NCBI RefSeq assembly: GCF_900100795.1
Contig: NZ_FNCO01000006.1
Coordinates: 1-64,000 of the forward strand
Length of the DNA stretch: 64,000 bases
Reading direction: 5' to 3'
Origin: Pseudomonas abietaniphila
Lineage (GTDB): Bacteria > Pseudomonadota > Gammaproteobacteria > Pseudomonadales > Pseudomonadaceae
The translations under genes were made by a program, and so were the position numbers. Shown piece after piece: positions 17,582-27,063 of this stretch; the stretch's first letter is position 1; every line of letters begins with the position of its first letter. The notes beneath the pieces are model-generated. The model was not told where the DNA came from. It saw nothing but the letters and a program-made list of their open reading frames with translations, and searched no databases.

Positions 17582-17609
17582 GCTCTACACAGCGAATGGG
17601 AAATAACCT

Positions 17610-17697
17610 GTGGGAGCGAATTCATTCGCGAGAAACCCGTCCAGACGACCGACCTTCATCGCCTGAAATCCCCTCTCGCGAATGAATTCGCTCCCAC
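17610..17697. repeat. paired REP palindrome (GTGGGAGCGAATTCATTCGCGA type)
   Basis: GTGGGAGCGAATTCATTCGCGA is followed about 40 bases later by its reverse complement. Same family as the elements at 20056-20122, 24442-24529 and 33079-33165. It lies between the convergent OYE and DUF202 genes. Confidence 0.85.
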
Positions 17698-17729
17698 CGT
17701 TTTTCAGCGTCCGACAGGACCGCTTGCCA

Positions 17730-18068
17730 TCACGCAGACACCACCGCGTATATTCCCACCACGCTCAGCACCATCACTGTCGCGCCCAACACCACCACCT
17801 CACGCAGCGGCGCCGGGATGCGCTCGTTCTTCAGACCGCGCGCACTCTTGCGGTAGCGGGAATTGAGGGCGAGCTGGATCAGCAGGCTGGCCGCCAGCGA
17901 CACCATGATTGGCAGCAAGGCAATCAGACCGAAATGAGGGATCCAGCGCAGGAAGATCGTGCAGACGACGATCAGGGTCAGCAGCGTGCGCCGCCAGGCC
18001 AGCAGGGTGCGTTCCGGCTGTAAGCCCGGATCGTCATGGCCCAGAGAGACGGGACTTCGGCGACTCAC
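17730..18068 (-). CDS. DUF202 family membrane protein
   Basis: A 112-residue protein from a GTG at 18068 whose first bases overlap the stop of the upstream gene (GTGA, 18065-18068), so the two are translationally coupled. The QPERTLLAWRRT motif near the N-terminus is the hallmark of DUF202 (YidH/YidG) proteins. Three hydrophobic segments follow. Function in the family is not established. The start was chosen on the overlap, although the frame is open further upstream. Confidence 0.8.
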   Translation of the reverse strand: MSRRSPVSLGHDDPGLQPERTLLAWRRTLLTLIVVCTIFLRWIPHFGLIALLPIMVSLAASLLIQLALNSRYRKSARGLKNERIPAPLREVVVLGATVMVLSVVGIYAVVSA

Positions 18069-18469
18069 GACGCGCCATATATAAGGAAGACGATCAACCC
18101 CGCCGCCACCAACGCCCCGCCCAGCGACAGAATCGGCACCAGCACCGGCAGCGGCAACGGCTTGCGCTGCCGCATCGCGCGCTCGACTTTCAGCCAACGG
18201 AGGCAGGCACTGGCGCTGACCAGCATGGCGAGCACCAGCAGCGACAACGCGACCGCGCGACGCAGGCCCGGGCTGAACACATCACCGGTGAACGCCTCGA
18301 CGGCAATCCCGCCCGCCAGGAAGGCCAGCGCCGTGCGAATCCAGGCCAGAAAGGTCCGTTCGTTCGCCAAGGTAAAGCGCGGGTCGGGCTCGCAACCGCC
18401 GCCCAGCAATGACGCGGAGAGGCGATCACGGTCAGGAGCGGGAATTTTGCCAGGATCCGGAGAATTCAT
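18065..18469 (-). CDS. DUF202 family membrane protein (YidH-like)
   Basis: A 134-residue protein with the DUF202 signature NERTFLAWIRTALAFLAGGIA after a polar N-terminus, followed by two further membrane segments. It is the first gene of a two-gene unit with the shorter DUF202 protein, overlapping by 4 bases. Two tandem DUF202 paralogues are also found in enterobacteria (yidG/yidH). The role is unknown; products are expected in the inner membrane. Confidence 0.85.
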   Translation of the reverse strand: MNSPDPGKIPAPDRDRLSASLLGGGCEPDPRFTLANERTFLAWIRTALAFLAGGIAVEAFTGDVFSPGLRRAVALSLLVLAMLVSASACLRWLKVERAMRQRKPLPLPVLVPILSLGGALVAAGLIVFLIYGAS

Positions 18470-18584
18470 GTCGCACCGAGGTCGGGTAGATGACCGCGAT
18501 CATACCGGTCATCACCCCGAAAGGCCCGTATCGGCAGCGACATTGGTGTGCCTGTGGCCGTACGGGTAAATGAAGCGACGTCAT

Positions 18585-18677
18585 CTGTAGGAGCGCGCTT
18601 GCCCGCGAAAGCGGACTTTCAGGCGTTACATCTCTGCCGGCTGTCAGGACGTCTTCGCGGGCAAGCGCGCGCCTACA
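18585..18677. repeat. paired REP palindrome (GTAGGAGCGCGCTTGCCCGCGAA type)
   Basis: TGTAGGAGCGCGCTTGCCCGCGAA and its near reverse complement (TTCGCGGGCAAGCGCGCGCCTACA) flank about 45 bases. It lies between the DUF202 pair and the 3' end of the fuconate dehydratase gene. Confidence 0.8.
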
Positions 18678-18681
18678 AAGG

Positions 18682-20007
18682 TCATGCCTGTTGACGTTGC
18701 GCCAGGTCCACCCACACCGGCCCGTTCGGGTACTCATAGCGCTCCAGTGTTTCGGCGGTCATTTCAATGCTGTAACCCGGGCGCTTGGGCGGCATGTAGC
18801 GGGCACGGCGGATCACCACCGGGTCGAGGAAGTGTTCGTGCAGGTGATCGACGTATTCCAGCACGCGATTGTCCAGGGAGCCGGACACCGCGATGTAGTC
18901 GAACATCGAGATGTTCTGTACGTATTCGCACAACCCCACGCCGCCGCCGTGCGGACACACCGGCACATTGAACTTGGCCGCCATCAGCAACACGATCAGC
19001 ACTTCGTTCAACCCACCGAGGCGCGCCGCATCCAGCTGGCAAAAATCCAGCGCCTCGGCCTGGAACATCTGCTTGAACATCACGCGGTTGTGGCAGTGCT
19101 CACCGGTGGCGACGCCAATCGGTTTGATGCGCTGGCGAATGGTCGCATGGCCGAGAATGTCGTCCGGGTTGGTCGGTTCTTCGATCCACCAGGGCTCGAA
19201 CGCGGCCAACCGACGCATGTTGCTGATCGACTCTTCGACGCCCCAGACCTGGTTGGCGTCCATCATCAACGTGCGGTCCCAACCGAGCTCGTCGCGCAGA
19301 ATCGCGGCGCGGCGCAGATCCTCTTCAATGTCCGAACCGATCTTCTGTTTGATGTGGGTCCAGCCGTCGGCGATGGCTTCGCGGGCCAGACGACGCATTT
19401 TCTCTTCGGAATACCCCAGCCAGCCGGGCGCGGTGGTGTAACCCGGATAGCCTTCTTCGACCAGGTGCGCTTCACGCCGGGATTTGCCCGGCACCTGCCG
19501 ACGCAGCAGCGCGATGGCTTCTTCCGGCGTGATCGCATCGGTGACGTAGCTGAAATCCAGGCATTTCACCAACTGTTCGGGCGTCATGTCGGTGAGCAGT
19601 TTCCAGACCGGTTTGCCCTCGGCCTTCGCCCACAAATCCCAGACCGCGTTCACCAAGGCTGCCGTCGCCAAGTGAATAACGCCCTTCTCCGGCCCCAACC
19701 AGCGCAATTGGCTGTCGCCTGCGGTGACGTCGTGCCAGAACGCGCCCATGTCAGCGGTGATGGCTTCCAGGCTTAACCCGACGATCCGCGGCGCCAGCGA
19801 CTGGATCGCGGCCACACAGATCTCGTTGCCACGGCCGATGGTGAAGGTCAGGCCGTGCCCTTCCAGACCGTCGCGGGAATCGGTGTGCAGAACGACGTAG
19901 GCGGCCGAATAGTCCGGCGCGCTGTTCATGGCGTCCGAGCCGTCGAGTGACAGTGAGGTGGGAAAACGGATGTCGCGAATGGAGACCGAGGTGATGGTCA
20001 GCGTCAT
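18682..20007 (-). CDS. L-fuconate dehydratase (enolase superfamily)
   Basis: A 441-residue mandelate-racemase-group enzyme that dehydrates L-fuconate to 2-keto-3-deoxy-L-fuconate in non-phosphorylating L-fucose breakdown. Catalytic and metal residues are all visible: the KxK motif at 220/222, metal ligands Asp250, Glu276 and Glu303, and the general base His353 in CPHGGG. The N-terminal LSLDGSDAMNSAPDYSAAYV segment is typical of FucD, as is the length. The ATG at 20007 was chosen over an upstream in-frame ATG at 20079 because family homology starts there and a REP element overlaps the longer version. It is divergent from a LysR gene that may control it. Confidence 0.92.
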   Translation of the reverse strand: MTLTITSVSIRDIRFPTSLSLDGSDAMNSAPDYSAAYVVLHTDSRDGLEGHGLTFTIGRGNEICVAAIQSLAPRIVGLSLEAITADMGAFWHDVTAGDSQLRWLGPEKGVIHLATAALVNAVWDLWAKAEGKPVWKLLTDMTPEQLVKCLDFSYVTDAITPEEAIALLRRQVPGKSRREAHLVEEGYPGYTTAPGWLGYSEEKMRRLAREAIADGWTHIKQKIGSDIEEDLRRAAILRDELGWDRTLMMDANQVWGVEESISNMRRLAAFEPWWIEEPTNPDDILGHATIRQRIKPIGVATGEHCHNRVMFKQMFQAEALDFCQLDAARLGGLNEVLIVLLMAAKFNVPVCPHGGGVGLCEYVQNISMFDYIAVSGSLDNRVLEYVDHLHEHFLDPVVIRRARYMPPKRPGYSIEMTAETLERYEYPNGPVWVDLAQRQQA

Positions 20008-20055
20008 GGATAGCTCTCTTGTTGTTCTGAAAGATCGATGCGTCCCTATCGCCGT

Positions 20056-20122
20056 GATCGCGAATGAATTCGCTCCCACAGGAGATTCGCGTTAATCCTG
20101 TGGGAGCGAATTCATTCGCGAT
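20056..20122. repeat. paired REP palindrome between fuconate dehydratase and lysR
   Basis: GATCGCGAATGAATTCGCTCC and its inverted copy lie about 17 bases apart, inside the divergent promoter region. Same family as 17610-17697 but in the opposite (tail-to-tail) order. Confidence 0.8.
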
Positions 20123-20209
20123 AATCATCGGCAGACGATGCTGTGACTGTAAGCCCCTCACCGATACAGGCATAATCGCGAAATCCTAACGATCGATATC
20201 GAATCCGGT

Positions 20210-21145
20210 ATGTCAGAGCTCCCTGAAAAATTCGCCACGCTGAAAATCTCCAGCCGTCAGATCGCACTGCTCAACGCGTTGGGCGAGCTGGGCAACCTGC
20301 GCAAGGCGGCGTTGGCGATTCACACGACGCAACCCGCCGCGAGCCTGTTGCTGCAGCAGCTGGAAGAGCGCCTGGGCGTGCAACTGTTCGAGCGCCTGCC
20401 CAGAGGCATGCAGCCGACACTGTTCGGGGACGTGATGATCCGTTACGCCCAGGGCGCCCTGCATGAGTTCGAGTACGCCGAAGCGCAGATCGCCGAACTG
20501 GCACGCGGCGCCGCAGGGATGGTGCGCATTGGCACGGTGATGGGGCCGGTACCGACTGTGCTGACCCGTGGTGTGCTGGCGTTCAAGGCGCAGCACCCCA
20601 AGGTGCGCGTAGCCATCGAGGTCGGCACCAGCGACACGTTGCTGCCCGCCTTGATTCGCGGGGATTTCGACCTGGTGCTGGGCCGGCTGCCGGATCAGCT
20701 GGACAGTCAGGGGCTGGACATTCAGTTGTTTGAACAGGGCGAGCGCATGCGCATCATTGCGCGCCCCGGTCATCCGCTCGCCAACCGTCCGAACACCCGT
20801 CTGGCAGACCTGGCGCCACTGACCTGGATCCTGCACCCCATCGACAGCCCGATGCGACGGCAGGTGGAAAACGCATTGAAAGCCGCGCAGCTGATCCAGC
20901 CGCTGGACATCATCGAAACCAGCTCGATCCTTGCCACCACCGCCATGCTGGAGTCGTCCGACATGATCGCCGTGGTGCCCAACGACGTGGCCGAGCACTA
21001 CGCCCGGTATGGAATGATCACGGTGCTGGCGGTGGAGTTGCCGCTGGCGATGGCCAATCTGGGCTTGCTGACCTCGAAGGCCAGGCCGATGTCGGCGGCG
21101 GTGAAAGGGTTACTGGGTTATCTGACAAACAATGACGGCCTGTAG
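20210..21145 (+). CDS. LysR family transcriptional regulator
   Basis: A 311-residue LysR-type regulator. The winged helix-turn-helix is at about residues 14-75 (LRKAALAIHTTQPAASLLLQ, then LFERLPRGMQPT), followed by the periplasmic-binding-protein-like effector domain. Its type resembles GbpR-like regulators of sugar metabolism. It sits between the fuconate dehydratase gene (divergent) and the UxaA-family dehydratase and MFS transporter genes (same direction), so it is probably the local regulator of sugar-acid use. The sequence ATCGAT occurs upstream of all three units, but I cannot define the operator firmly. Confidence 0.9.
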   Translation: MSELPEKFATLKISSRQIALLNALGELGNLRKAALAIHTTQPAASLLLQQLEERLGVQLFERLPRGMQPTLFGDVMIRYAQGALHEFEYAEAQIAELARGAAGMVRIGTVMGPVPTVLTRGVLAFKAQHPKVRVAIEVGTSDTLLPALIRGDFDLVLGRLPDQLDSQGLDIQLFEQGERMRIIARPGHPLANRPNTRLADLAPLTWILHPIDSPMRRQVENALKAAQLIQPLDIIETSSILATTAMLESSDMIAVVPNDVAEHYARYGMITVLAVELPLAMANLGLLTSKARPMSAAVKGLLGYLTNNDGL

Positions 21146-21191
21146 ACGCGAACGCTTCGCCCTGAAGAGTGAACCGTTTTCATGATTTTTT

Positions 21192-21208
21192 GATAACCCC
21201 TCGTTATC
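21192..21208. promoter_or_regulatory. small inverted repeat upstream of the UxaA-family gene
   Basis: GATAAC and GTTATC flank a 5-base spacer about 215 bases before the dehydratase start, followed at once by GATCAATCG. A LysR or other regulator site is possible; support is only the dyad and the location. Confidence 0.3.
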
Positions 21209-21421
21209 GATCAATCGAAACCTTTCATTGGGAAATTATCAAAACGCTTCATAGAGTGATTCACAACCGGCTCGGTCTGCGCGTTCTCCAGTCCGTCCGA
21301 CATGAACAACAAGAACATTGGCCGCCTGTAACGGTGCTGTTCCCTGCCCGGGAGCCGTTGTGCTGCGTCGTCACAACCCGTCACGACGCAGACGCAGGGG
21401 GCAACCGTCCCGAGAGGCCGC

Positions 21422-22975
21422 ATGGAACTCATCGCCAAAACGCCAGCGTTCGACAGCAGTGCGCTGGTCATCCGCCTTAATCCCCTCGACAACGTGCTGG
21501 TCGCCCGGCAAGCGCTGAGCGAAGGCACGCGCCTCGAAGAAGAAGGCATCACTGTGCTGCAGGACATTCCGTCCGGGCACAAGGTGGCGACCGTCCGCGT
21601 CGAACAGGGCCAGGCGCTGCGCCGCTACGGGCAGATCATCGGTTTTGCGTCGCAACCCATCGAGGCCGGTCAGCACGTGCATGTGCAGAACGTCGAGATG
21701 TCGGATTTCTCCCGCGATTACGCCTTTGGTGTGGACGCCCACGAGACGCCGAAAACCGAGGCGTTCTTTCAGGGCATCGTGCGCGCCGACGGTCGGGTCG
21801 CCACGCGCAACTACATCGGCATCCTCACGTCGGTGAACTGCTCGGCCACGGTGGCCCGGGCGATTGCCGACCGGTTTCGTCGCGACATCCATCCCGAAGC
21901 CCTCGCCGATTACCCCAACATTGACGGCGTTGTCGCACTGACCCATGGCTCAGGCTGCGCCATCGACTCCAAGGGCGAAGCCATCGATCTGCTGCGTCGC
22001 ACCCTCGCGGGTTATGCCGTGCACCCCAACTTCGCTGCGGTGCTGGTGGTCGGGCTGGGCTGCGAAACCAATCAGATTCAGGATTTGCTCGACAGTCAGG
22101 GGCTCAAGGCCTCGGACCAGTTGCGCGCGTTCACCATCCAGGGCACGGGCGGGACGTCGAAAACCATCGCCAGCGGCATTGAGCAGGTGAAGTCGCTGCT
22201 GCCCCAGGCCAATCAGATCAAGCGTGAAACGGTCAGCGCCCGGCACCTGATCGTCGGCCTGCAATGTGGCGGCTCGGACGGTTATTCGGGCATCACCGCC
22301 AACCCGGCACTGGGCAACGCAGTGGATCGGCTGGTCGCCGCGGGCGGCACCGCGATTCTGTCGGAAACCCCGGAAATCTATGGCGCCGAGCACTTGCTGA
22401 CACGCCGGGCAGTGAGCCGCGCGGTGGGTGAAAAGCTCGTTCAGCGGATTCATTGGTGGGAAGACTACTGCAAGCGGATGAACGCTGAACTGAACAACAA
22501 CCCGTCCGCCGGCAACAAGGCAGGCGGCCTGACGACCATTCTGGAGAAGTCGCTCGGCGCCGTGGCCAAGGCCGGTTCGACCAACCTGATGGGCGTGTAC
22601 GAGTACGCCGAAGCGGTGCGCGCGCAAGGTCTGGTGTTCATGGACACGCCGGGGTACGACCCGGTCTCCGCCACAGGCCAGGTCGCAGGCGGCGCCAATC
22701 TCATTGCCTTCACGACCGGCCGTGGCTCGGCGTATGGCTGCGCGCCGACGCCGTCGATCAAGCTGGCGACCAATAACCGCGTGTTCGAATTCCAGCAGGA
22801 AGACATGGACGTTAACTGCGGCGGCATTGCCGATGGCAGCACCACGATTGAAGAACGCGGCGCGTACATCTTCCAGATGATGCTGGACATTGCCTCCGGC
22901 GCACGCAGCAAAAGCGAGCAACACGGCTACGGGCAGAACGAGTTTGTGCCGTGGCAAATCGGCGCGATCACCTGA
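21422..22975 (+). CDS. UxaA family sugar-acid dehydratase (galactarate/altronate type)
   Basis: A 517-residue protein of the altronate/galactarate dehydratase family. An N-terminal SAF-like domain (about 1-100) is followed by the large UxaA catalytic part with GRVATRNYIGIL, a GLGCETNQ cysteine motif, GLQCGGSDGYSG and CAPTPSIKLATN. Such enzymes use iron to remove water from galactarate or D-altronate. The start follows AGAGG by 6 bases. A sugar-acid MFS transporter gene follows in the same direction after about 96 bases, consistent with an uptake-and-dehydration operon. The length and domain order fit GarD-like proteins, but the exact substrate is not certain. Confidence 0.88.
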   Translation: MELIAKTPAFDSSALVIRLNPLDNVLVARQALSEGTRLEEEGITVLQDIPSGHKVATVRVEQGQALRRYGQIIGFASQPIEAGQHVHVQNVEMSDFSRDYAFGVDAHETPKTEAFFQGIVRADGRVATRNYIGILTSVNCSATVARAIADRFRRDIHPEALADYPNIDGVVALTHGSGCAIDSKGEAIDLLRRTLAGYAVHPNFAAVLVVGLGCETNQIQDLLDSQGLKASDQLRAFTIQGTGGTSKTIASGIEQVKSLLPQANQIKRETVSARHLIVGLQCGGSDGYSGITANPALGNAVDRLVAAGGTAILSETPEIYGAEHLLTRRAVSRAVGEKLVQRIHWWEDYCKRMNAELNNNPSAGNKAGGLTTILEKSLGAVAKAGSTNLMGVYEYAEAVRAQGLVFMDTPGYDPVSATGQVAGGANLIAFTTGRGSAYGCAPTPSIKLATNNRVFEFQQEDMDVNCGGIADGSTTIEERGAYIFQMMLDIASGARSKSEQHGYGQNEFVPWQIGAIT

Positions 22976-23071
22976 TTCACGTAAACCCGGGCGACACAGT
23001 GTAAAAATCCGCGGCAGTCTCGTGATCCGGGGCAGCCGCCAGCAACCTTAACAACAATAAAAAAGGTGCCT

Positions 23072-24409
23072 ATGAAAAGCCTCAAGACCTACCAGACGAT
23101 CACGATCGTCTTTCTGATGCTGTTCGGGATCGTCAATTATCTCGACCGCAGCGCCCTCTCCATCGCCAACACCACCATTCAGAAAGACATGCTGATCAGC
23201 CCTTCCGAGATGGGCATTCTGTTGTCGGCGTTTTCACTGGCGTATGCGTTCGCGCAACTGCCGATGGGCATGATCATCGACAAGCTGGGCAGCAAGATTG
23301 CCCTGGGCGGCGCGCTGTTGGTGTGGTCGGTGGCGCAGACGGCATCGGGTTTCATCAACAGCTTCAGCGGCTTCTTCGCGCTGCGGGTGTTGCTGGGGAT
23401 TGGCGAGGCGCCGATGTTTCCGTCGGCGGCGAAAACCCTCAATGAATGGTTCGAAGAACACGAGCGCGGCACGCCGACGGGGATCGTCTGGTCGGCTACC
23501 TGCATCGGACCGTGCCTGGCGCCACCGATCCTGACGCTGTTCATGGTCAACTTCAGCTGGCGCGGTATGTTCATCATCACCGGCGTGCTCGGCATCGTCC
23601 TGGCGCTGTGCTGGCTGATGTTCTACAAGAGCCGTGCGCAATACCTCAAGGAGCTGGAAGCGCGCGGCGAAAAACCGGTCACTGCGGCACGCGAACCCGT
23701 GGTGGTCGATGTGGCGCCCCAAGGGTCGTTCTTCGCGGGCTGGCTCGACCTGTTCAAACATCGCAGCACCTGGGGCACGTTCCTCGGCTTCATGGGCGTG
23801 ATTTACATGCTCTGGCTGCACCTGACTTGGTTGCCGGGTTACTTCCAGCGCGAGCATGGTCTTGATCCCTACTCGACGGCCTGGGTGGTGTCGTTCGCCT
23901 ACGTGTTCGGCGCCATCGGCACCATCGCCGCCGGCCGCATCTGCGACCGTCTGGTGAAACGCGGGGTCGGCGTGCTCAACAGCCGTAAATACACGGTGAT
24001 TGGCGGCCTGGTGTTTGCGGCCGTGTTCACCCTGCCACTGACCTTCGTCACCAGCCTGGGCGGCTGCATCGCCCTGCTCTGCCTGGCGCTGTTCGGTATC
24101 AACCTGTCCAGCGCCACGGCGTGGATGGTGGTCAACACCGTGGTCGATACCAAGCGCGTGGCGTCACTGGGTTCGATTCAGAACTTCGGCGGCTACATTG
24201 CCGGTTCCGTGGCACCCATCGTGACGGGGTTCAGCGTGCAGTACACGGGCACCTTCGCCACCGCGTTTGCCGTCAGCGCCATCGTCGCACTGCTCTCGGC
24301 CGTGGCGTATTTCGTCCTGCTCAAGGCGCCGATTCCGGTGCACACCGGCCACGCCGGGCAGAAAAACTGGCAGCCGAAGGGGGATGAAGTGTCAGGGCGG
24401 CAGGTTTAA
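23072..24409 (+). CDS. MFS transporter of the sugar-acid (glucarate/galactonate) type
   Basis: A 445-residue inner-membrane carrier with 12 predicted membrane segments. The N-terminal NYLDRSALSIANTTIQKD and the loop IIDKLGSKIALGGALLVWS match the anion:cation symporter subfamily that includes GudP, GarP and DgoT. The ATG at 23072 follows AAAAAAGG; a GTG two codons upstream is less likely. It is placed directly after the UxaA-family dehydratase, so it probably imports that enzyme's substrate. Confidence 0.9.
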   Translation: MKSLKTYQTITIVFLMLFGIVNYLDRSALSIANTTIQKDMLISPSEMGILLSAFSLAYAFAQLPMGMIIDKLGSKIALGGALLVWSVAQTASGFINSFSGFFALRVLLGIGEAPMFPSAAKTLNEWFEEHERGTPTGIVWSATCIGPCLAPPILTLFMVNFSWRGMFIITGVLGIVLALCWLMFYKSRAQYLKELEARGEKPVTAAREPVVVDVAPQGSFFAGWLDLFKHRSTWGTFLGFMGVIYMLWLHLTWLPGYFQREHGLDPYSTAWVVSFAYVFGAIGTIAAGRICDRLVKRGVGVLNSRKYTVIGGLVFAAVFTLPLTFVTSLGGCIALLCLALFGINLSSATAWMVVNTVVDTKRVASLGSIQNFGGYIAGSVAPIVTGFSVQYTGTFATAFAVSAIVALLSAVAYFVLLKAPIPVHTGHAGQKNWQPKGDEVSGRQV

Positions 24410-24441
24410 GACGCCACCCCGTTCTCAACGTTGAATGGCGG

Positions 24442-24529
24442 GTGGGAGCGAAGTCATTCGCGAAGCGGTCGGCGAGTCAAAGCAGGTGTGTCGCCGATAG
24501 GATTCTTCGCGAGTGAATTCGCTCCCACA
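24442..24529. repeat. paired REP palindrome after the MFS gene
   Basis: GTGGGAGCGAAGTCATTCGCGA and an inverted copy ending GAATTCGCTCCCAC, about 40 bases apart. It is the main feature of the 312-base gap 24410-24721; nothing else was identified there. Confidence 0.8.
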
Positions 24530-24721
24530 GTTGTTCTCCACACACCCGTCCCAGTGGCTTCGGCCATCGCCTCACCCTCCACAGATTACTTTTCCCTTCA
24601 AATCCCCGACTTGTCCTACTCTCTGTGTCAGACGGTCGCTGTTGCGATACCGTGTGTCACGAATGAGGGAGCGTTCGTCACACGGTGGGTCTGAAATCGT
24701 GGGCGTCAGTGAGGGCGGGGA

Positions 24722-26269
24722 TTGAGACAAGTAGAAGGAACGGACTTCGACGCCAGGAACAGGCGCCTGAAGCGCATGCCTGTGCTGTGGCTGGCGGGAT
24801 TCTTTACCGTGCTGGTGTGCCTTTCCATCACCAGCATCACACTGTGGCAGTTGCGGGAGACGCGCAGCCATGAGCTGGAGATCGCTGACACCACGGTGGC
24901 CAACCTTTCACGTTCGATGGCGCAGCAAGCCGACGACACGTTCGATCAGGCGGATATTCCGGTGGCCGGAATCGTCGAGCGTCTGTCCTACGACGGCTTT
25001 GGCGCCGCCACCAGTTCGCGCATGCACGACTACCTGCGCGCCATCGCCGCCGGCGTCGAGCAAATTCAGGGCCTGTTCATCTACGACAAAGACGGCAATT
25101 GGGCCGCCACCTCGCTGAGCCATACGCCGCCGAACGCCAATAACGCCGACCGCGAGTATTTCCAGTTTCACAAAGCCATCGACAGCAACCTGCCGCACAT
25201 CGGCCAGGCCATTCGCAGCCGCACCACCAACGACTGGATCATCCCGATCTCACGGCGGGTCAACGACTCCGAAGGTCATTTCGCTGGCGTGGTACTGGCA
25301 ACCATCGAGCTGGCGTATTTCGATCGATTCTTCGACCGCTTCGACATTGGCAAGCGGGGGGTGATTACCTTGACGATGGCCGACGGCACCGTCCTGGCGC
25401 GTCGCCCGACGATGGAAAACGTGCGCGGCGCCTCGATCGCCGACGGTGAACTGTTCCGCAAGTACCTCAAGGAACGTTACGAAGGCACGGCGACGGTGGA
25501 GTCGATCCTCGACCACGAAATCCGGCTGTACGGCTACAAACGTCTGGACCGTTACCCGCTGGTGGTGCTGGCCGGGCTGTCCGAACACGAGGTGCTCGAC
25601 GAATGGCGCCAGTATGCGTGGCGCTCGCTGGCGATCATCGTGTGCGTGGTGGTGGCCAACCTGTTATTCGGTGTGTTGCTGTTTCAGCAGATTCGTTACG
25701 GCCTGAACGCCGAATCTCAGCTCAGGATCGCCAGTCACTCACTTGAAAAACTGGCCCTGCAAGACAGCCTCACCGGGCTTGCAAATCGGCGTCACTTCCA
25801 TGAAATCCTTGGGCTTGAGTTCTCCAACGGCCAGCCCAACCTGCACCCGTTGAGCCTGATCATGATCGATATCGATTTCTTCAAGAGCTACAACGACAAC
25901 TACGGGCACGTCGCGGGCGACAAGTGCATCGTCGCCGTGGCCGAGTGCATCCGCGGCAACCTCAACCGGACGGGCGATCTGGCCGTGCGCTACGGCGGTG
26001 AGGAGATGGCTGTGTTCCTGCCGTACAGTGAAGCGCCAGGTGCCTTTCTGCTGGCGGAAAAAATTCGCCAGGCCGTGCTGACACGCGCCATCGAACACCA
26101 GGGCAATCCAAGCGGCATCGTCAGCATCAGCCTGGGCGTCTACGGCTGTCAGGCTCAGGAATGCCCCACCATGGAAACCTTCGTGGAACGCGCGGACGCG
26201 GTGATGTATGTCGCCAAGCATGAAGGGCGCAACCGGACCGAAATCTGGCAAGGTACGACGACGATCTGA
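24722..26269 (+). CDS. membrane diguanylate cyclase with periplasmic sensor domain
   Basis: A 515-residue GGDEF protein that makes cyclic di-GMP from two GTP. Order: a membrane segment near 22-42, a CACHE-like periplasmic region (about 45-300; GLFIYDKDGNW, TTNDWIIPISRRV), a second membrane segment (about 300-325), then a GGDEF domain whose active site is GGEEM at 425-429. RTGD at 416-419, exactly five residues before, is an RxxD inhibitory site, so product feedback is expected. A TTG start with GGGCGGGGA just upstream gives this length; an ATG at 24776 would remove 18 residues. It converges on the DeoR gene with 11 bases between. Confidence 0.9.
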   Translation: MRQVEGTDFDARNRRLKRMPVLWLAGFFTVLVCLSITSITLWQLRETRSHELEIADTTVANLSRSMAQQADDTFDQADIPVAGIVERLSYDGFGAATSSRMHDYLRAIAAGVEQIQGLFIYDKDGNWAATSLSHTPPNANNADREYFQFHKAIDSNLPHIGQAIRSRTTNDWIIPISRRVNDSEGHFAGVVLATIELAYFDRFFDRFDIGKRGVITLTMADGTVLARRPTMENVRGASIADGELFRKYLKERYEGTATVESILDHEIRLYGYKRLDRYPLVVLAGLSEHEVLDEWRQYAWRSLAIIVCVVVANLLFGVLLFQQIRYGLNAESQLRIASHSLEKLALQDSLTGLANRRHFHEILGLEFSNGQPNLHPLSLIMIDIDFFKSYNDNYGHVAGDKCIVAVAECIRGNLNRTGDLAVRYGGEEMAVFLPYSEAPGAFLLAEKIRQAVLTRAIEHQGNPSGIVSISLGVYGCQAQECPTMETFVERADAVMYVAKHEGRNRTEIWQGTTTI

Positions 26270-26280
26270 CAGAGCGCTGA

Positions 26281-27063
26281 TCAGGGACCGGGCTGCGCCC
26301 TGACGATCTGGGCGACCTTGCCGCGAAACAGCTCCAATCTGTCCACCGGCGCATCGTGCTCGACCACCAAGGCACCGACTTCCTCGCACGGCGCAACCTG
26401 ATAGTGGGCGATGCTCGACAGCTTCTCGTTGATCACCGCCACCACCACCTGCCCGCTGCGCGCCACCACCGCGCGCTTGAACTCGGCAACGTCCATGTCG
26501 AACGCCGTCACGCCCTTGACGGCGTCCAGCGCGCACGCCCCCAGGAAACACAGGTCGAAGTTGAAGTGGGTCAACTGCTGAATCGTCGTGAAGCCGTACG
26601 TGCTGCCCGCGATCGGGCTGAGGCGCCCACCCAGCAGAATTACCTCCACCAACGGCAACTTCATCAACTCCACCGCCAGCACCGGTGAATTGGTGGTCAC
26701 GGTCAGCGCCATCTGCGGATCGATGGCTCGCACAATCGCCAGATTGGTCGAGCCGCCGTCGATGAACACATGCTGCCCGGCGCTGATCAGCCCCGCCGCT
26801 GCCACGCCCAATGTGCCTTTGCGGTTAGGTTCCTGCTCGATGCGCGCAGTCAGCGGCCCGTCCGACGCCAGCGAAATCGCCCCGCCATACACCCGCTTGC
26901 ACAACCCGGCTGCGGCGAGCGCGCCAAGGTCACGGCGAATCGAATGCTCGGACACATTGAACTCAGCCGCCAGATCGGCCGCAATCACCCGACCGTGCAC
27001 GGCCAGGCGCTCAGTGATCAGACGCTGACGCTCGCCAGGAAAAGCTTCGGGATTGGCAGACAT
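26281..27063 (-). CDS. DeoR family transcriptional regulator
   Basis: A 260-residue repressor. The N-terminal winged helix (about 8-60; ERQRLITERLAVHGRVIAADLA, then VSEHSIRRDL) is that of DeoR/GlpR proteins. The C-terminal sugar-phosphate-binding domain carries FIDGGSTN and TNSP, the usual ligand-binding loops. The start has GAGG upstream; two further ATGs extend 6 and 16 residues but lack family similarity. No target operon is adjacent: the SDR gene 370 bases away is divergent and a possible target. Confidence 0.9.
   Translation of the reverse strand: MSANPEAFPGERQRLITERLAVHGRVIAADLAAEFNVSEHSIRRDLGALAAAGLCKRVYGGAISLASDGPLTARIEQEPNRKGTLGVAAAGLISAGQHVFIDGGSTNLAIVRAIDPQMALTVTTNSPVLAVELMKLPLVEVILLGGRLSPIAGSTYGFTTIQQLTHFNFDLCFLGACALDAVKGVTAFDMDVAEFKRAVVARSGQVVVAVINEKLSSIAHYQVAPCEEVGALVVEHDAPVDRLELFRGKVAQIVRAQPGP

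Noticed and set aside
20024..20079. Extended N-terminus for the fuconate dehydratase
   Set aside because: The extra 24 residues run toward the REP element and lie outside family similarity; the ATG at 20007 fits the usual start.
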